Assembly: GCA_035266845.1 (NCBI GenBank)
Contig: DATFMP010000001.1
Location: 1 to 64,000 of the forward strand
Length of the DNA stretch: 64,000 nucleotides
Direction: 5' to 3'
DNA from: DATFMP01 sp035266845
Lineage (GTDB): Bacteria; SAR324; JACQKK01
The position numbers and the translations under genes were made by a program. The notes beneath the pieces were generated by a model. That model worked only from the letters and a program-made list of their open reading frames with translations, was not told the DNA's origin and made no database searches. Every line of letters starts with the position of its first letter. Within the stretch, counting starts at the first letter, position 1. This document shows, piece after piece, positions 46,567 to 55,248 of this stretch.

Positions 46567-48519
46567 ATGAGCGAACAAGTCATCCCGGTGCCTGCAGATT
46601 TTCCTCGTCCCGGCACGATGGACGAGGCGACCTACCAGAAGCTGTACAAGGAGTCCGTGGAAGACCCCGAGGGGTTCTGGGGCCGCATGGCGGAGCGCAT
46701 CACCTGGTTCAAGAAGTGGGACAAGGTGCTGGAGCACGACTTCAAAGAAGGCAAGCACGCCTGGTTCCTCGGCGGCAAGCTGAACGCCTCGTACAACTGC
46801 CTGGACCGGCACCTGGACGGCCCGCTGCGCGATCAGCCCGCGCTGATCTGGGAGGGCGACGACCCCAACCAGAGCAGGACGTACACCTACGCCCAACTGC
46901 ACAAGGAAGTGTGCCGCTTCGCCAACGTGCTGAAGAAGCACGGCGTGAAGAAGGGCGACCGGGTCACGGTCTACCTGCCGATGGTGATCGAGCTGCCGGT
47001 GGCCATGCTGGCCTGCGCCCGCATCGGGGCCATCCACTCGGTGATCTTCGGCGGTTTCAGCGCCGATTCCATCGCGGACCGCATCCACGATGCGGAGAGC
47101 GACTTCATGATCACGGCGGATGAGGGCGTGCGCGGCAACCGCAAGATTCCGCTCAAGGCCATCGCGGACGATGCCATGAACAAGGCGCCGGTCATCCGCA
47201 CCTGCATGGTGGTCAAGCGCACCGGCGGCGACGTGGCCATGAAGGCTGGCCGGGACGTGTGGTGGCACGAGGAGATGGCGGCGGCGGACATTTCAGACGA
47301 TTGTCCGGCCGAGCCCATGGATGCGGAGGATCCGCTGTTCATCCTGTACACCTCCGGCTCCACCGGCAAGCCCAAGGGCGTGCTGCACACCACCGGCGGG
47401 TACATGGTCTACACCGCGCTCTCCCACCAGCACGTGTTCGACTACCAGAAGGGCGACGTGTACTGGTGTACGGCGGACATCGGCTGGATCACGGGCCACA
47501 GCTACATCCTGTACGGCCCGCTGGCCAACGGTGCCATCAGCGTGATGTTCGAGGGCGTGCCCAACTATCCGGACGCCGGACGCTTCTGGGACGTGTGCGA
47601 CAAGCACAAGGTGAACATCTTCTACACCGCCCCCACGGCCATCCGCGCCCTCATGCGCGAGGGCGACGCCCCGGTCACCAAGCGCAAGCTGGATACGCTG
47701 CGCCTGCTGGGCACCGTGGGCGAGCCCATCAACCCGGAAGCGTGGATGTGGTACTACCGCGTGGTGGGCAAGAGCCGCCTTCCCGTCGTGGATACGTGGT
47801 GGCAAACGGAGACGGGCGGCATCCTCATCACGCCGCTGCCCGGCTGCACGCCGCTCAAGCCCGGCTCGGCCACGCGGCCCTTCCTGGGCATCCGGCCCGT
47901 GCTGGTGGATCACGAAGGCAAGCGCATCGAGGGCGAAGGCGAGGGCAACCTGTGCATCGAGTTCCCCTGGCCGGGCCTCATGCGGCGGGTCTATGGGGAC
48001 GACGCCCGCTTCAAGAACACGTACTTCGTGCAGTTCCCCGGCTACTACTTCTCCGGCGATGGCGCCCGGCGCGACCAGGACGGCTACTACTGGCTGCTGG
48101 GTCGCGTGGACGACGTCATCAATGTGTCGGGGCACCGCCTGGGCACCGCGGAGGTGGAATCCGCGCTGGTCTCGCACCCGGCCGTGGCGGAGGCCGCCGT
48201 GGTGGGCATGCCCCACGACATCAAGGGTCAGGGCATCTACGCCTACGTGACGCTCAAGGTGGGGCAGCAGGAGAGCGAGGAGCTGCGCCAGGAGCTGATC
48301 AAGCACGTGCGCCATGAGATCAGCCCCATCGCCACGCCGGACGTGATCCAGTGGGCCCCCGCACTGCCCAAGACCCGCAGCGGCAAGATCATGCGCCGCA
48401 TCCTGCGCAAGATCGCCGCCAACGACGTGGAGCACGTGGGCGACACCACCACCCTGGCCGATCCCACCGTGGTGCAGTCACTGGTGGACAACCGGCACTC
48501 CAACAACGCGAAGTCGTAG
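46567..48519 (+). CDS. acs: acetyl-CoA synthetase (AMP-forming)
   Basis: A 650-residue enzyme that makes acetyl-CoA from acetate, ATP and CoA. Motifs include the P-loop TSGSTGKPKG near residues 263-272, CTADIGWITGHSY, the DTWWQTETG acetate-binding region, GRVDDVINVSGHRLGTAE, and the C-terminal RSGKIMRR whose Lys607 is the residue acetylated by Pat and removed by sirtuin in other bacteria. The ATG at 46567 has GGGGGA close upstream; family members are about 650 residues. Cytoplasmic, and probably for acetate scavenging. The regulator gene upstream is divergent, so a link to it is possible. Confidence 0.97.
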   Translation: MSEQVIPVPADFPRPGTMDEATYQKLYKESVEDPEGFWGRMAERITWFKKWDKVLEHDFKEGKHAWFLGGKLNASYNCLDRHLDGPLRDQPALIWEGDDPNQSRTYTYAQLHKEVCRFANVLKKHGVKKGDRVTVYLPMVIELPVAMLACARIGAIHSVIFGGFSADSIADRIHDAESDFMITADEGVRGNRKIPLKAIADDAMNKAPVIRTCMVVKRTGGDVAMKAGRDVWWHEEMAAADISDDCPAEPMDAEDPLFILYTSGSTGKPKGVLHTTGGYMVYTALSHQHVFDYQKGDVYWCTADIGWITGHSYILYGPLANGAISVMFEGVPNYPDAGRFWDVCDKHKVNIFYTAPTAIRALMREGDAPVTKRKLDTLRLLGTVGEPINPEAWMWYYRVVGKSRLPVVDTWWQTETGGILITPLPGCTPLKPGSATRPFLGIRPVLVDHEGKRIEGEGEGNLCIEFPWPGLMRRVYGDDARFKNTYFVQFPGYYFSGDGARRDQDGYYWLLGRVDDVINVSGHRLGTAEVESALVSHPAVAEAAVVGMPHDIKGQGIYAYVTLKVGQQESEELRQELIKHVRHEISPIATPDVIQWAPALPKTRSGKIMRRILRKIAANDVEHVGDTTTLADPTVVQSLVDNRHSNNAKS

Positions 48520-48571
48520 GCGGTGTGTTGAAAAGCAGTTCGGCCATGGTGGCCTTGCCCCCTTACCTCCA

Positions 48572-48592
48572 CCAGGGAGCCTCGCTCCCTGG
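48572..48592. terminator. 9-bp hairpin downstream of acs
   Basis: CCAGGGAGC / GCTCCCTGG with a 3-nt loop begins 53 nt after the acs stop codon. No U-tract follows. The surrounding 150 bp contains near-repeats (CCTTGCCCCC twice) and no gene; it may be a degenerate repeat element. Confidence 0.4.
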
Positions 48593-48743
48593 ACTCTGCC
48601 TACGGGCGAGGCCGCGCGAACCTTGGTCCGGATTCATGGCGGGGGCGTGGGTGCCCTTGCCCCCACCATAGATTTCTCGTGGTCGTCAAACGGTCAAGCC
48701 GCTTGAAGACCCATTTCTAAACAAAACCCAGGCCAGGGTCGCC

Positions 48744-48772
48744 GCGCCGCTCCCCCAACGTAGGGGCGGCGC
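48744..48772. terminator. bulged hairpin downstream of chrA
   Basis: GCGCCGC pairs with GCGGCGC, and CCC with GGG above a one-base bulge. In the minus direction a T-rich stretch follows about 20 nt later. It could end transcripts from chrA and, in the other direction, from acs. Confidence 0.4.
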
Positions 48773-48785
48773 TTCAGTTGTGCCC

Positions 48786-50036
48786 TCACAGCACCAGGGC
48801 CCCGGCCCCGGCGCTGAGCAGCACCACCAGCCAGGGCGGCATGCGCCACAGCGCCAGCAGCGCGAAGGCGGCCAGCGCCAACGCGAACTCGCGCGGCGAG
48901 CGCACGCCGGCGGTCCACACCGGATCGTACAGCGCGGCGGCCAGCAGTCCCACCACCACGGCATTGACCCCCCGCAGGGCCGCCTGGGCCCCGCGCCACT
49001 GCCGCACCGCATCCCAGAAGGGCAGCGCGCCGTATACCAGCAGGAAGGACGGCGCGAAGATTGCCACCAGGGCCACCACGCCCAGCAGGGTGCTGTCCCA
49101 GAAGCCCGGCGGGGCGGCGCCCGGGGTCTGCAGCGCGGCCCCCAGGTATGCGGAGAAGGTGAACAGCGGACCCGGCAGGGCCTGTGCAGCGCCGTAGCCG
49201 GCCAGGAAGGTATCGCGGCTCACCCAACCCGGCGGTACGACGACCTCCTGCAGCAGCGGCAGCACCACGTGGCCCCCGCCGAACACCAGCGATCCCACGC
49301 GATAGAAGCGGCTGGCCAGGGCTACCGTGGTGCTGGGCCAAGCCAGCTCCACCAGCGGCAGCAGCGCCAGGCCCAACGCGAACAGCACCAGCAGTGCGGC
49401 CCCCAGCCGCCGACTGAGGCCCGCCCAGGGCGTGTGGGAGATATTGGGCAGCGCGTCCGTGCGCAGGAGGGCCCAGCCCAGCAGGCCGCCCGCCACGATG
49501 GCGCCCGTCTGTGCCAGCACGCCCGGCCACAGCGAGACGGCCCCGGCGGCCAACAGGGCCAGCGTGCCGCGCGGGCGATCGGGCGCCAGGTTGCGCGCCA
49601 TGCCCCACACGGCCTGGGCCACCACGGCCACCGCCACGATCTTGAGGCCCTGCAGCAGCCCGTGCGGCACGGCTCCCGCCAACTCTGCGACACCGAACGC
49701 GAAGGCAATCATGAGTGCGGCGGAGGGAAGCGCGAAGCCCAGCCAAGCCGCCAGTCCGCCCCACAGGCCTGCGCGGGCGATGCCGATGCCCATGTGCACC
49801 TGCGTGCTCGCCGGGCCGGGCAGGAACTGGCACAGCGCCACCAGATCTGCGAAGGCGCCCTCGTCCAGCCAGCGCCGCCGCACGACGTACGTCTCGCGGT
49901 AGTAGCCCAGGTGCGCCACGGGGCCACCGAAGGAGGTCAGGCCCAGCAGCAGGGAGGTGCGCAGCACCTCCAGCACACGGGCCGCCTTGGACCCGGGCGG
50001 GGGTGCCGGTGCGGCGGTGGAGGCGGAGGCTTCCAT
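48786..50036 (-). CDS. chrA: chromate-transporter-family membrane protein (ChrA-like, two-domain)
   Basis: A 416-residue membrane protein with two CHR domains. The N-terminal half has LTSFGGPVAHLGYYRETYV and ALCQFLPGPASTQVHMGIG; the second half repeats this as SLVFGGGHVVLPLLQEVVV and GAAQALPGPLFTFSAYLG. Each domain has several helices. The family includes chromate exporters but also members of unknown substrate. The ATG at 50036 has GGAG 5 nt upstream; the longer upstream frame lacks a ribosome-binding site. No chromate reductase gene is nearby, so the substrate is open. Confidence 0.88.
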   Translation of the reverse strand: MEASASTAAPAPPPGSKAARVLEVLRTSLLLGLTSFGGPVAHLGYYRETYVVRRRWLDEGAFADLVALCQFLPGPASTQVHMGIGIARAGLWGGLAAWLGFALPSAALMIAFAFGVAELAGAVPHGLLQGLKIVAVAVVAQAVWGMARNLAPDRPRGTLALLAAGAVSLWPGVLAQTGAIVAGGLLGWALLRTDALPNISHTPWAGLSRRLGAALLVLFALGLALLPLVELAWPSTTVALASRFYRVGSLVFGGGHVVLPLLQEVVVPPGWVSRDTFLAGYGAAQALPGPLFTFSAYLGAALQTPGAAPPGFWDSTLLGVVALVAIFAPSFLLVYGALPFWDAVRQWRGAQAALRGVNAVVVGLLAAALYDPVWTAGVRSPREFALALAAFALLALWRMPPWLVVLLSAGAGALVL

Positions 50037-50194
50037 CGGTACTCCGGTGGTGCGACGTGCGTAGTAGCGATGTGCAGCCCCTCGCACCGTATGGCGCCGA
50101 AGGGTGCAGCCGGAGCCGTCCGTATTGCCGCCAAGGCGGTCAGCTCCCTTTGGCGCGGCAGGAGGTCTGCTCCGAGGCCCCCTTGGGGCGTGGC

Positions 50195-51073
50195 TTACAG
50201 ATAGCCGCGCTCGCGCAGCAGTGCAAGGATGGCGTCGGCCTGCGCCTCGGGCGGCTGGTTGGCCAGCACGGTGCCCCCGCCCTGGGCCTCCAGGGCCACC
50301 ATGCCGTGGATGCGCGCCTCGGCGTCCAGACCCCGGCCCTGCGTGGGGTGCTGCTTCACGCGGGGCACGGGCACGCGCAGGGTGGTGGGTGCCGGCTCAG
50401 GCAGGGGCCCTGCCGCCGCTTGCACGGGTATCGACGCGCGGCGGCTGGTCAGCCACGCCGGCAGCGCCGCGTAGCCCGGGCGCGGCAGTTGCGCGGACAC
50501 GGTCACCACGGCGGGTGCCGGTAGCTCCAATGGCTGGCCGTAGCCGCGCTCCAGCCGCACGGCCACCTGCCAGCCGGTGCCCTCGCGCCGGGCTTCCGTG
50601 ATGCGGTGGGCGAAGGCCGCACCCAGCGCGGCGGCCAGGAACGCCCCAAAGCACTCGTGACCCGTGTCCGCGCTGCGCTCGCCCGCGAGGATGAGCAGGG
50701 GCGCCCGCTCGGCCAGCGCCTCCGCCGCGGCGGTGGCATGGGCCCGCGTGAGGTTGCCCGTGCCGTCCACGGCGTCGCCAGCGGGCGGCCAGTGGGTGCC
50801 CCAGACGCGCAACGCCTCGTCCGCGCCGGTCGCCAGTGCCTCGCGCAGCACAGCCTCGGCTGCGGGCGGCCCAACGCTCAACGCCAGCACACGCAGCGAC
50901 GGCTCGGCCTCACGCAGGCTCAGGGCCAGTTGCAGGGCGGAGAGATCGGCCGCGTTAGTGGCGCTCAGCGCCTCGCCCGCGCGGGGACCGTGTCCGCCGG
51001 CGTCCAGCCGCAGAGGCACGTCCGTGCGCCACACGGGCTTCATGCACACGCAGAGCAGGGGAGCGGGGGCCAT
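50195..51073 (-). CDS. electron-transfer flavoprotein beta-subunit-like protein (no EtfA adjacent)
   Basis: A 292-residue protein of the EtfB type. It begins with LCVCMKPV (family start CxKxV), continues with ATNAADLSALQLALSL and ALSVGPPAAEAVLREALATGADEALRV, and has SADTGHECFGAFLAAALG where EtfB proteins have the GxxDDDTGQVG nucleotide-binding loop, followed by a GYGQPLELPAPAVVTVSAQ strand. The usual acidic run is changed, so nucleotide or FAD use may differ. No alpha subunit lies next to it. The ATG at 51073 fits the family start. Electron transfer from the acyl-CoA dehydrogenases of this window is possible but not shown. Confidence 0.75.
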   Translation of the reverse strand: MAPAPLLCVCMKPVWRTDVPLRLDAGGHGPRAGEALSATNAADLSALQLALSLREAEPSLRVLALSVGPPAAEAVLREALATGADEALRVWGTHWPPAGDAVDGTGNLTRAHATAAAEALAERAPLLILAGERSADTGHECFGAFLAAALGAAFAHRITEARREGTGWQVAVRLERGYGQPLELPAPAVVTVSAQLPRPGYAALPAWLTSRRASIPVQAAAGPLPEPAPTTLRVPVPRVKQHPTQGRGLDAEARIHGMVALEAQGGGTVLANQPPEAQADAILALLRERGYL

Positions 51074-51138
51074 GGGCAGGGACGAGCAGGTGGCGCCAGG
51101 CAGGCGAGGGGGATCTGGATTGCGCGGGTGCGGGGCGC

Positions 51139-51507
51139 TCAGGGCTCGGGCAGCAGTTCGCGCAGAGTGTCCACCACCTGCGCGGCCTGGGCCTTGTCCA
51201 GGCAGGCCGTGGCAAAGGTCTCGACAAACTCGCGCTCCTCGGCGCTGAGCGTCATGGCCGTGAGCACGATCACGGGCACGTCGCCGAAGCGTGGCTCCCA
51301 GCGCAGGTTTTCCAGGAACTCCAGGCCATTGCGCACGGGCATCATGATGTCCAGCAGGATCGCATCGGGCATGCGGTGCTCCAGCACTTCCGAGGCTTTG
51401 ACGGCGCTCTCGGCCAGCAGCACCTCGTAGCCTGCCTTGGTCAGAAGCAGCTCCATCAGGCGCAGAAAGTCCCGGTTGTCATCCACTACCAGGATGGTCT
51501 TGGCCAC
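51139..51507 (-). CDS. single-domain response regulator (receiver only)
   Basis: A 122-residue CheY-like receiver. Asp9-Asp10 and the phospho-acceptor Asp53 (LLDIMMP) are present, VLTAMT carries the switch Thr, and a Lys in LDKAQ stands for the conserved Lys. No output domain follows, so it acts by protein-protein contact or phosphotransfer. The GTG start at 51507 has a strong GGAGG 6 nt upstream. It lies 17 nt after pepA and 65 nt before the EtfB-like gene, probably on one transcript. It could be the partner of an orphan kinase of this window. Confidence 0.9.
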   Translation of the reverse strand: MAKTILVVDDNRDFLRLMELLLTKAGYEVLLAESAVKASEVLEHRMPDAILLDIMMPVRNGLEFLENLRWEPRFGDVPVIVLTAMTLSAEEREFVETFATACLDKAQAAQVVDTLRELLPEP

Positions 51508-51524
51508 GCCCCACCTCCGCTGGG

Positions 51525-53123
51525 TTATTCTCGTTTGGCCGCGCGCCTGCCCGTCCGGGGCTTGGTGGCACCTTGGCGAGCCGTGGGGCGGGTGGCTTTG
51601 CCCGGGGCGGCCTTGCCATCCAGGGCGGTCCAGTGGGTGGCCAGGTCCATCAGCAGGCACACGCCCACGCCCGTGGCGCCGTCGTTGGGCACGTGTCCCA
51701 CGCTCTTGACGCCCCAGGCGGTGCCGGCGATGTCCAGGTGTACCCAGGGCACCTCACCCACGAAGTTCTTGAGGAACAGGCCGCCGGTGATGGCACCGCC
51801 CTCGCGGGGGCCGATGTTCTGCAGGTCGGCGTACTTGCCCTTGAGGGCCTCGCCATACTCCGGGAAGTTGGGCAGGGGCCACACGATGTCTCCGCAGGCC
51901 CTGCCGGTCTGCTGCAGGCGCTCCAGCAGCGCATCGTCGTTGGTCACGGCGCCGGTGGCGTAGTGGCCCAGGGCGATCACGCAGGCGCCCGTCAGCGTGG
52001 CCAGATCCACCACGGCATCCGGCTTGAAGCGCTCGATGCCGTAGGCCAGGGCATCGCCCAGGATCAGGCGGCCCTCGGCGTCCGTATTGAGCACCTCCAC
52101 GTGTTTGCCCGCGTAGGACTTCAGGATGTCACCGGGCTTGACGGCCTGGCCGTCCGGCAGGTTTTCGCAAGTCGGGACGATGCCCACCACATTCACGTTT
52201 GGCTTGAGCTTCCCGATGCCGTCCATGGCGCCCAGCACGGCCGCCGCCCCGCACATGTCGAACTTCATCTCGTCCATCGCCGCGCCGGGCTTGAGCGAGA
52301 TGCCGCCGGAATCGAACGTGATGCCCTTGCCCACGAAGGCCAGGGTCTGCGTGGCCTTGCGGGCCGGGCGGTACTCCAGCAGGATCAGCTTGGGCGGCTG
52401 GCGCGATCCCTTGGCCACGCCCATGAACATGCCCAGGCCCAGCTTCTCCAGCTCCGCCTGCTCCAGCACGGTCACCTTCAGCTTGTGGCGCCGGGCCACG
52501 GCGCGGGCCTCGGCAGCGAGCTGGGTGGGCGTCATGGCGTTGGCGGGCTGGTTGCCCAGATCGCGCGCCAGGCACACCGCCTCGCCGCGCAGCACGCCGC
52601 GCTCCACGGAGGCCGCGCTGGTCGCGCGGGCGGGGTCGTAGAGCGTGACGGCCTTCAGCTCCGCCTTGGGCGCGTCCTTGTCCTCCTCCTTGTGCTTGTA
52701 CGGCTCAAAGGTATAGGCGCCCAGCAGCGTGCCTTCGGCCAGCACCTCGCCCAGCTCCGCCGGGGCCAGGGCGCCGCTGTGCTCCGGCACCCACAGGCCG
52801 GCGCGCTCCACGTTCAGCTTGCGCAGCGCCTGGGCCGCCTTGCCCGCGGCCCGGCGCAGGCCCTCGCGTTCCAGCTTGTCCTCCGGCCCCAGTCCCAGCA
52901 CCAGCAGGCGTGGCACCTGGGCATCGCCGGTGAAGAGCACCTGCGATTGCCCCGTCTTGCCGGTGAACTCCCCCAGCGTGGTAACTTGGCGCAGGGCGCG
53001 CGCCAGGGGGGCGGGCAGGCCCTGCGGCGGAGCGGTGCGCTTTTCGCTGCAGAACAGGACGAGGACGCCCAGCGCGGTGCGCTCGGGGCCTTTGGCCTGG
53101 TAGGCCAGCTTGACGGATGCCAT
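51525..53123 (-). CDS. pepA: leucyl aminopeptidase (M17, PepA-type)
   Basis: A 532-residue M17 aminopeptidase. The catalytic domain has GKGITFDSGGISLKP, the active-site NTDAEGRL (about residues 345-352) and the C-terminal metal/inner helix motifs GHYATGAVTND. It removes N-terminal residues from peptides with two metal ions. The C-terminus has an unusual basic tail of about 30 residues (GKAAPGKATRPTARQG, GRRAAKRE). The ATG at 53123 has GGGAG 4-5 nt upstream. The gene sits 58 nt after ispH. Confidence 0.95.
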   Translation of the reverse strand: MASVKLAYQAKGPERTALGVLVLFCSEKRTAPPQGLPAPLARALRQVTTLGEFTGKTGQSQVLFTGDAQVPRLLVLGLGPEDKLEREGLRRAAGKAAQALRKLNVERAGLWVPEHSGALAPAELGEVLAEGTLLGAYTFEPYKHKEEDKDAPKAELKAVTLYDPARATSAASVERGVLRGEAVCLARDLGNQPANAMTPTQLAAEARAVARRHKLKVTVLEQAELEKLGLGMFMGVAKGSRQPPKLILLEYRPARKATQTLAFVGKGITFDSGGISLKPGAAMDEMKFDMCGAAAVLGAMDGIGKLKPNVNVVGIVPTCENLPDGQAVKPGDILKSYAGKHVEVLNTDAEGRLILGDALAYGIERFKPDAVVDLATLTGACVIALGHYATGAVTNDDALLERLQQTGRACGDIVWPLPNFPEYGEALKGKYADLQNIGPREGGAITGGLFLKNFVGEVPWVHLDIAGTAWGVKSVGHVPNDGATGVGVCLLMDLATHWTALDGKAAPGKATRPTARQGATKPRTGRRAAKRE

Positions 53124-53181
53124 CTGTCTCCCGGTTGCTGGGCGCTTCCCTCGTTGCACGGCCGCGACACGCGCCCGGTGG

Positions 53182-54135
53182 TCAACCCGCCAGCACGGCC
53201 GGCAGGGGGAAGGCCACGGTTTCCTCAATCACTTCCAGCTCGCGCACGCTGGCCCCATGGGCCCGAGCCAAGTGTTGCACCAGCGCCTGCACCACGTCCT
53301 CCGGAGCCGAGGCCCCGGCCGTGATGCCCAGGCGGCGGATGCCCACCAGCCAGTCCGGCTGCAGCTCCTGGTGGGAGCCCACCAGATGGGCCGGGCAGCC
53401 CCGCGCGCGGGCCACTTCCACCAAGCGGTTGGAGTTGGAGCTGTTCGGCGAGCCCACCACCAGGATGGCGTCCGTAGCCTGTACGAGGGCCTGCACAGCG
53501 TTCTGGCGGTTCTGGGTGGCGTAGCAGATATCGTCCTTGCCCGGCCCGGCCAGCGCGGGGAAGCGGCGCCTGAGCACAGCCAGGATCTCGCGCGTGTCAT
53601 CCAGCGAGAGCGTGGTCTGCGTGAGATAGGCCACTGCCTCGGGATCGGGCACGGTCACGCGCTCCGCCTCAGCCGCGGTGCCCACCACGACGATGTGCTC
53701 CGGGGCCTCGCCGCGGGTGCCGATCACCTCCACATGGTCGGCATGACCGATCAGGAAGATCGTGCGCCCGGCCTTGGCGAAGCGCCGCGCCTCCACGTGC
53801 ACCTTGGTCACCAGCGGGCAGGTTGCGTCCAGCACATCCAGTCCCCGCGCTTCGGCGTCGCGGTGCACCTGCGGCGCTACACCGTGGGCGGAGAAAATGG
53901 TTCGCGCCCCGGCGGGCACGTCGCTCAACTCTTCCACGAACACTGCGCCCATGGCCTGCAGGCGCTCCACCACGTGCCGGTTGTGCACGATGGCGTGCTT
54001 GACGTACACGGGCGGCCCGAACCGCTCCAGCGCGCGCTCCACGATGGCGATCGCGCGCTCCACGCCGGCGCAAAAGCCGCGCGGACGTGCCAGCACGATC
54101 TCCGTCAGGCCGCTTTCAGAGGCGTGTGCGTTCAT
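53182..54135 (-). CDS. ispH: 4-hydroxy-3-methylbut-2-enyl diphosphate reductase
   Basis: A 317-residue iron-sulfur enzyme of the MEP isoprenoid pathway. The three cluster cysteines are Cys22 (GFCAGV), Cys106 (DATCPLV) and Cys204 (DDICYATQNRQ). Conserved histidines lie in VHNRHVV and SAHGV, and the substrate loop TQTT is present. The ATG at 54135 agrees with family length. A predicted promoter lies about 80-108 nt upstream. pepA follows 58 nt downstream and may share the transcript. Confidence 0.96.
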   Translation of the reverse strand: MNAHASESGLTEIVLARPRGFCAGVERAIAIVERALERFGPPVYVKHAIVHNRHVVERLQAMGAVFVEELSDVPAGARTIFSAHGVAPQVHRDAEARGLDVLDATCPLVTKVHVEARRFAKAGRTIFLIGHADHVEVIGTRGEAPEHIVVVGTAAEAERVTVPDPEAVAYLTQTTLSLDDTREILAVLRRRFPALAGPGKDDICYATQNRQNAVQALVQATDAILVVGSPNSSNSNRLVEVARARGCPAHLVGSHQELQPDWLVGIRRLGITAGASAPEDVVQALVQHLARAHGASVRELEVIEETVAFPLPAVLAG

Positions 54136-54179
54136 GGCTGCCGCGGCACCGCTGTCGCGTTTTCGGGTGTGTAGTCGCC

Positions 54180-54200
54180 CGCCGCGGCCTTTCCGCGGCG
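54180..54200. terminator. 8-bp GC hairpin upstream of ispH
   Basis: CGCCGCGG / CCGCGGCG with a 5-nt loop. It falls within the ispH leader downstream of the predicted start site, so it could also be a 5' leader hairpin. Confidence 0.35.
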
Positions 54201-54214
54201 TTCGACAAGCAAAC

Positions 54215-54243
54215 AGCTTAGCGGAATCCGCGCAATGGGCCAA
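54215..54243 (-). promoter_or_regulatory. sigma70-type promoter of ispH
   Basis: On the minus strand TTGGCC (54238-54243) and TAAGCT (54215-54220) are 17 nt apart. The leader to the ATG at 54135 would be about 73 nt and would include the hairpin at 54180-54200. Confidence 0.5.
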
Positions 54244-54271
54244 GCGGGGGCGGATTTCGCCGCAGGCTGTC

Positions 54272-54733
54272 TCACAACCCTGCGGCCAGGCAGTGCTCCA
54301 ACAGGGCGCGCAGCTCCAGCGCATCCAGAGGGCGGGTCCAGCCCGACTGCGCGGGGTCGGCATAGCAGTCCGTGAAGCGCAGGGCATCCCAGGTGCCGCC
54401 GGGCGCCACAAGTGCATCCTTGCCGGCGGCACGGGCGGCCTCGGCCAGGCTGGCGTGGATGGGGCTCTGGCCCGCGCGGCGCAGCCAGTACTTGGCGTTG
54501 GCGTAGTCCGGCTCGTGCCGATGCACCAGCGCGTGCCAGTGGGCACCCAGGGGCCCGCCCATGGACTGCGCCACCGCGTGGGCGCGCTCCCAGTCCCCGT
54601 TCAGTAGGTAGAGCCCTGCGCGCACACCCTCGCCGCAGCGGCAGGCGGCGATGCGTTCGGTCAGCTCGGGCTGGGGCCGGTCGGGCTGCACCTGGGCGGC
54701 CAGTGCCCGGGCCTCAGCGGTAGCGACGCTCAT
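54272..54733 (-). CDS. conserved hypothetical protein with HALVHR...NAKYWLRRAG motif
   Basis: A 153-residue soluble protein. The core reads LLNGDWERAHAVAQSMGG, then HWHALVHRHEPDYANAKYWLRRAG. I recall this motif from a widespread uncharacterised family in Acidobacteria, Planctomycetes and relatives. Conserved His, Trp, Arg and Asn hint at a binding pocket, but no function is known. The start ATG overlaps the stop of the upstream pseudo-receiver gene as ATGA, so expression is coupled. Confidence 0.7.
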   Translation of the reverse strand: MSVATAEARALAAQVQPDRPQPELTERIAACRCGEGVRAGLYLLNGDWERAHAVAQSMGGPLGAHWHALVHRHEPDYANAKYWLRRAGQSPIHASLAEAARAAGKDALVAPGGTWDALRFTDCYADPAQSGWTRPLDALELRALLEHCLAAGL

Positions 54734-55248
54734 TGCTCGGCATTGCGGCCGTCGCCGTGCTCCTTGCGCGCACGGTACTCGGCCGCGGTGGCTTGCGGGG
54801 GTCGTGTGGTCGCCTCGGCCGCGAGGCGCTCCAGCAGTTCGCTTACGGCGTGGGCATCGGTGGGCAGGGGCAGGCGCGCGGCGACGCCGGCCTTCACAGC
54901 CGCCACCGCCTGGTTGCGGGGCAGCCCTCGATCCAGCAGCACCACGGGCAGGTTGCGATTGCGGCCGCGGTTGCGCAGGGCCGTCAGCAGCGCCCGGCCG
55001 CCCATGTCCGGCATCTGCCAGGGGGTGAACACGACGGTCACCAGTTCTGCGCTGAGGATCTGCAGAGCTTCCGCTGCCGTGGCGGCCTCCAGCACGCGCT
55101 CCATGCCGGCGCCGATCAGGTTGTGATACAGGGCGCGGCGTTGCAGGGTCTGTGGTTCGAGCAGCAGTGCGGTGCGCAAACGGCGGTGCTCCACGGAGCG
55201 AAGGGAGGGGTGAAGATGACCTCGCTGCCAGCCTATGCTGCTGGCCAT
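54730..55248 (-). CDS. degenerate receiver-domain (pseudo-receiver) protein
   Basis: A 172-residue protein with the receiver fold but without its chemistry. The phospho-acceptor position is replaced: VVFTPWQMPDMGG aligns with VISDWNMPNMDG of CheY, giving Pro76 for the Asp. The acidic pair after strand 1 is weakened (LLEPQ) and the conserved Lys region reads LPLPTD. It cannot be phosphorylated in the usual way. A disordered Arg/Glu-rich tail follows. The start is uncertain: ATG 55248 overlaps plsC by 16 nt, and a GTG at 55194 is possible. The next gene overlaps by 4 nt. Confidence 0.65.
   Translation of the reverse strand: MASSIGWQRGHLHPSLRSVEHRRLRTALLLEPQTLQRRALYHNLIGAGMERVLEAATAAEALQILSAELVTVVFTPWQMPDMGGRALLTALRNRGRNRNLPVVLLDRGLPRNQAVAAVKAGVAARLPLPTDAHAVSELLERLAAEATTRPPQATAAEYRARKEHGDGRNAEQ

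Noticed and set aside
48520..48785. An insertion-sequence remnant between acs and chrA
   Set aside because: Short near-repeats and hairpins are present, but no terminal inverted repeats, target duplication or transposase fragment could be seen.
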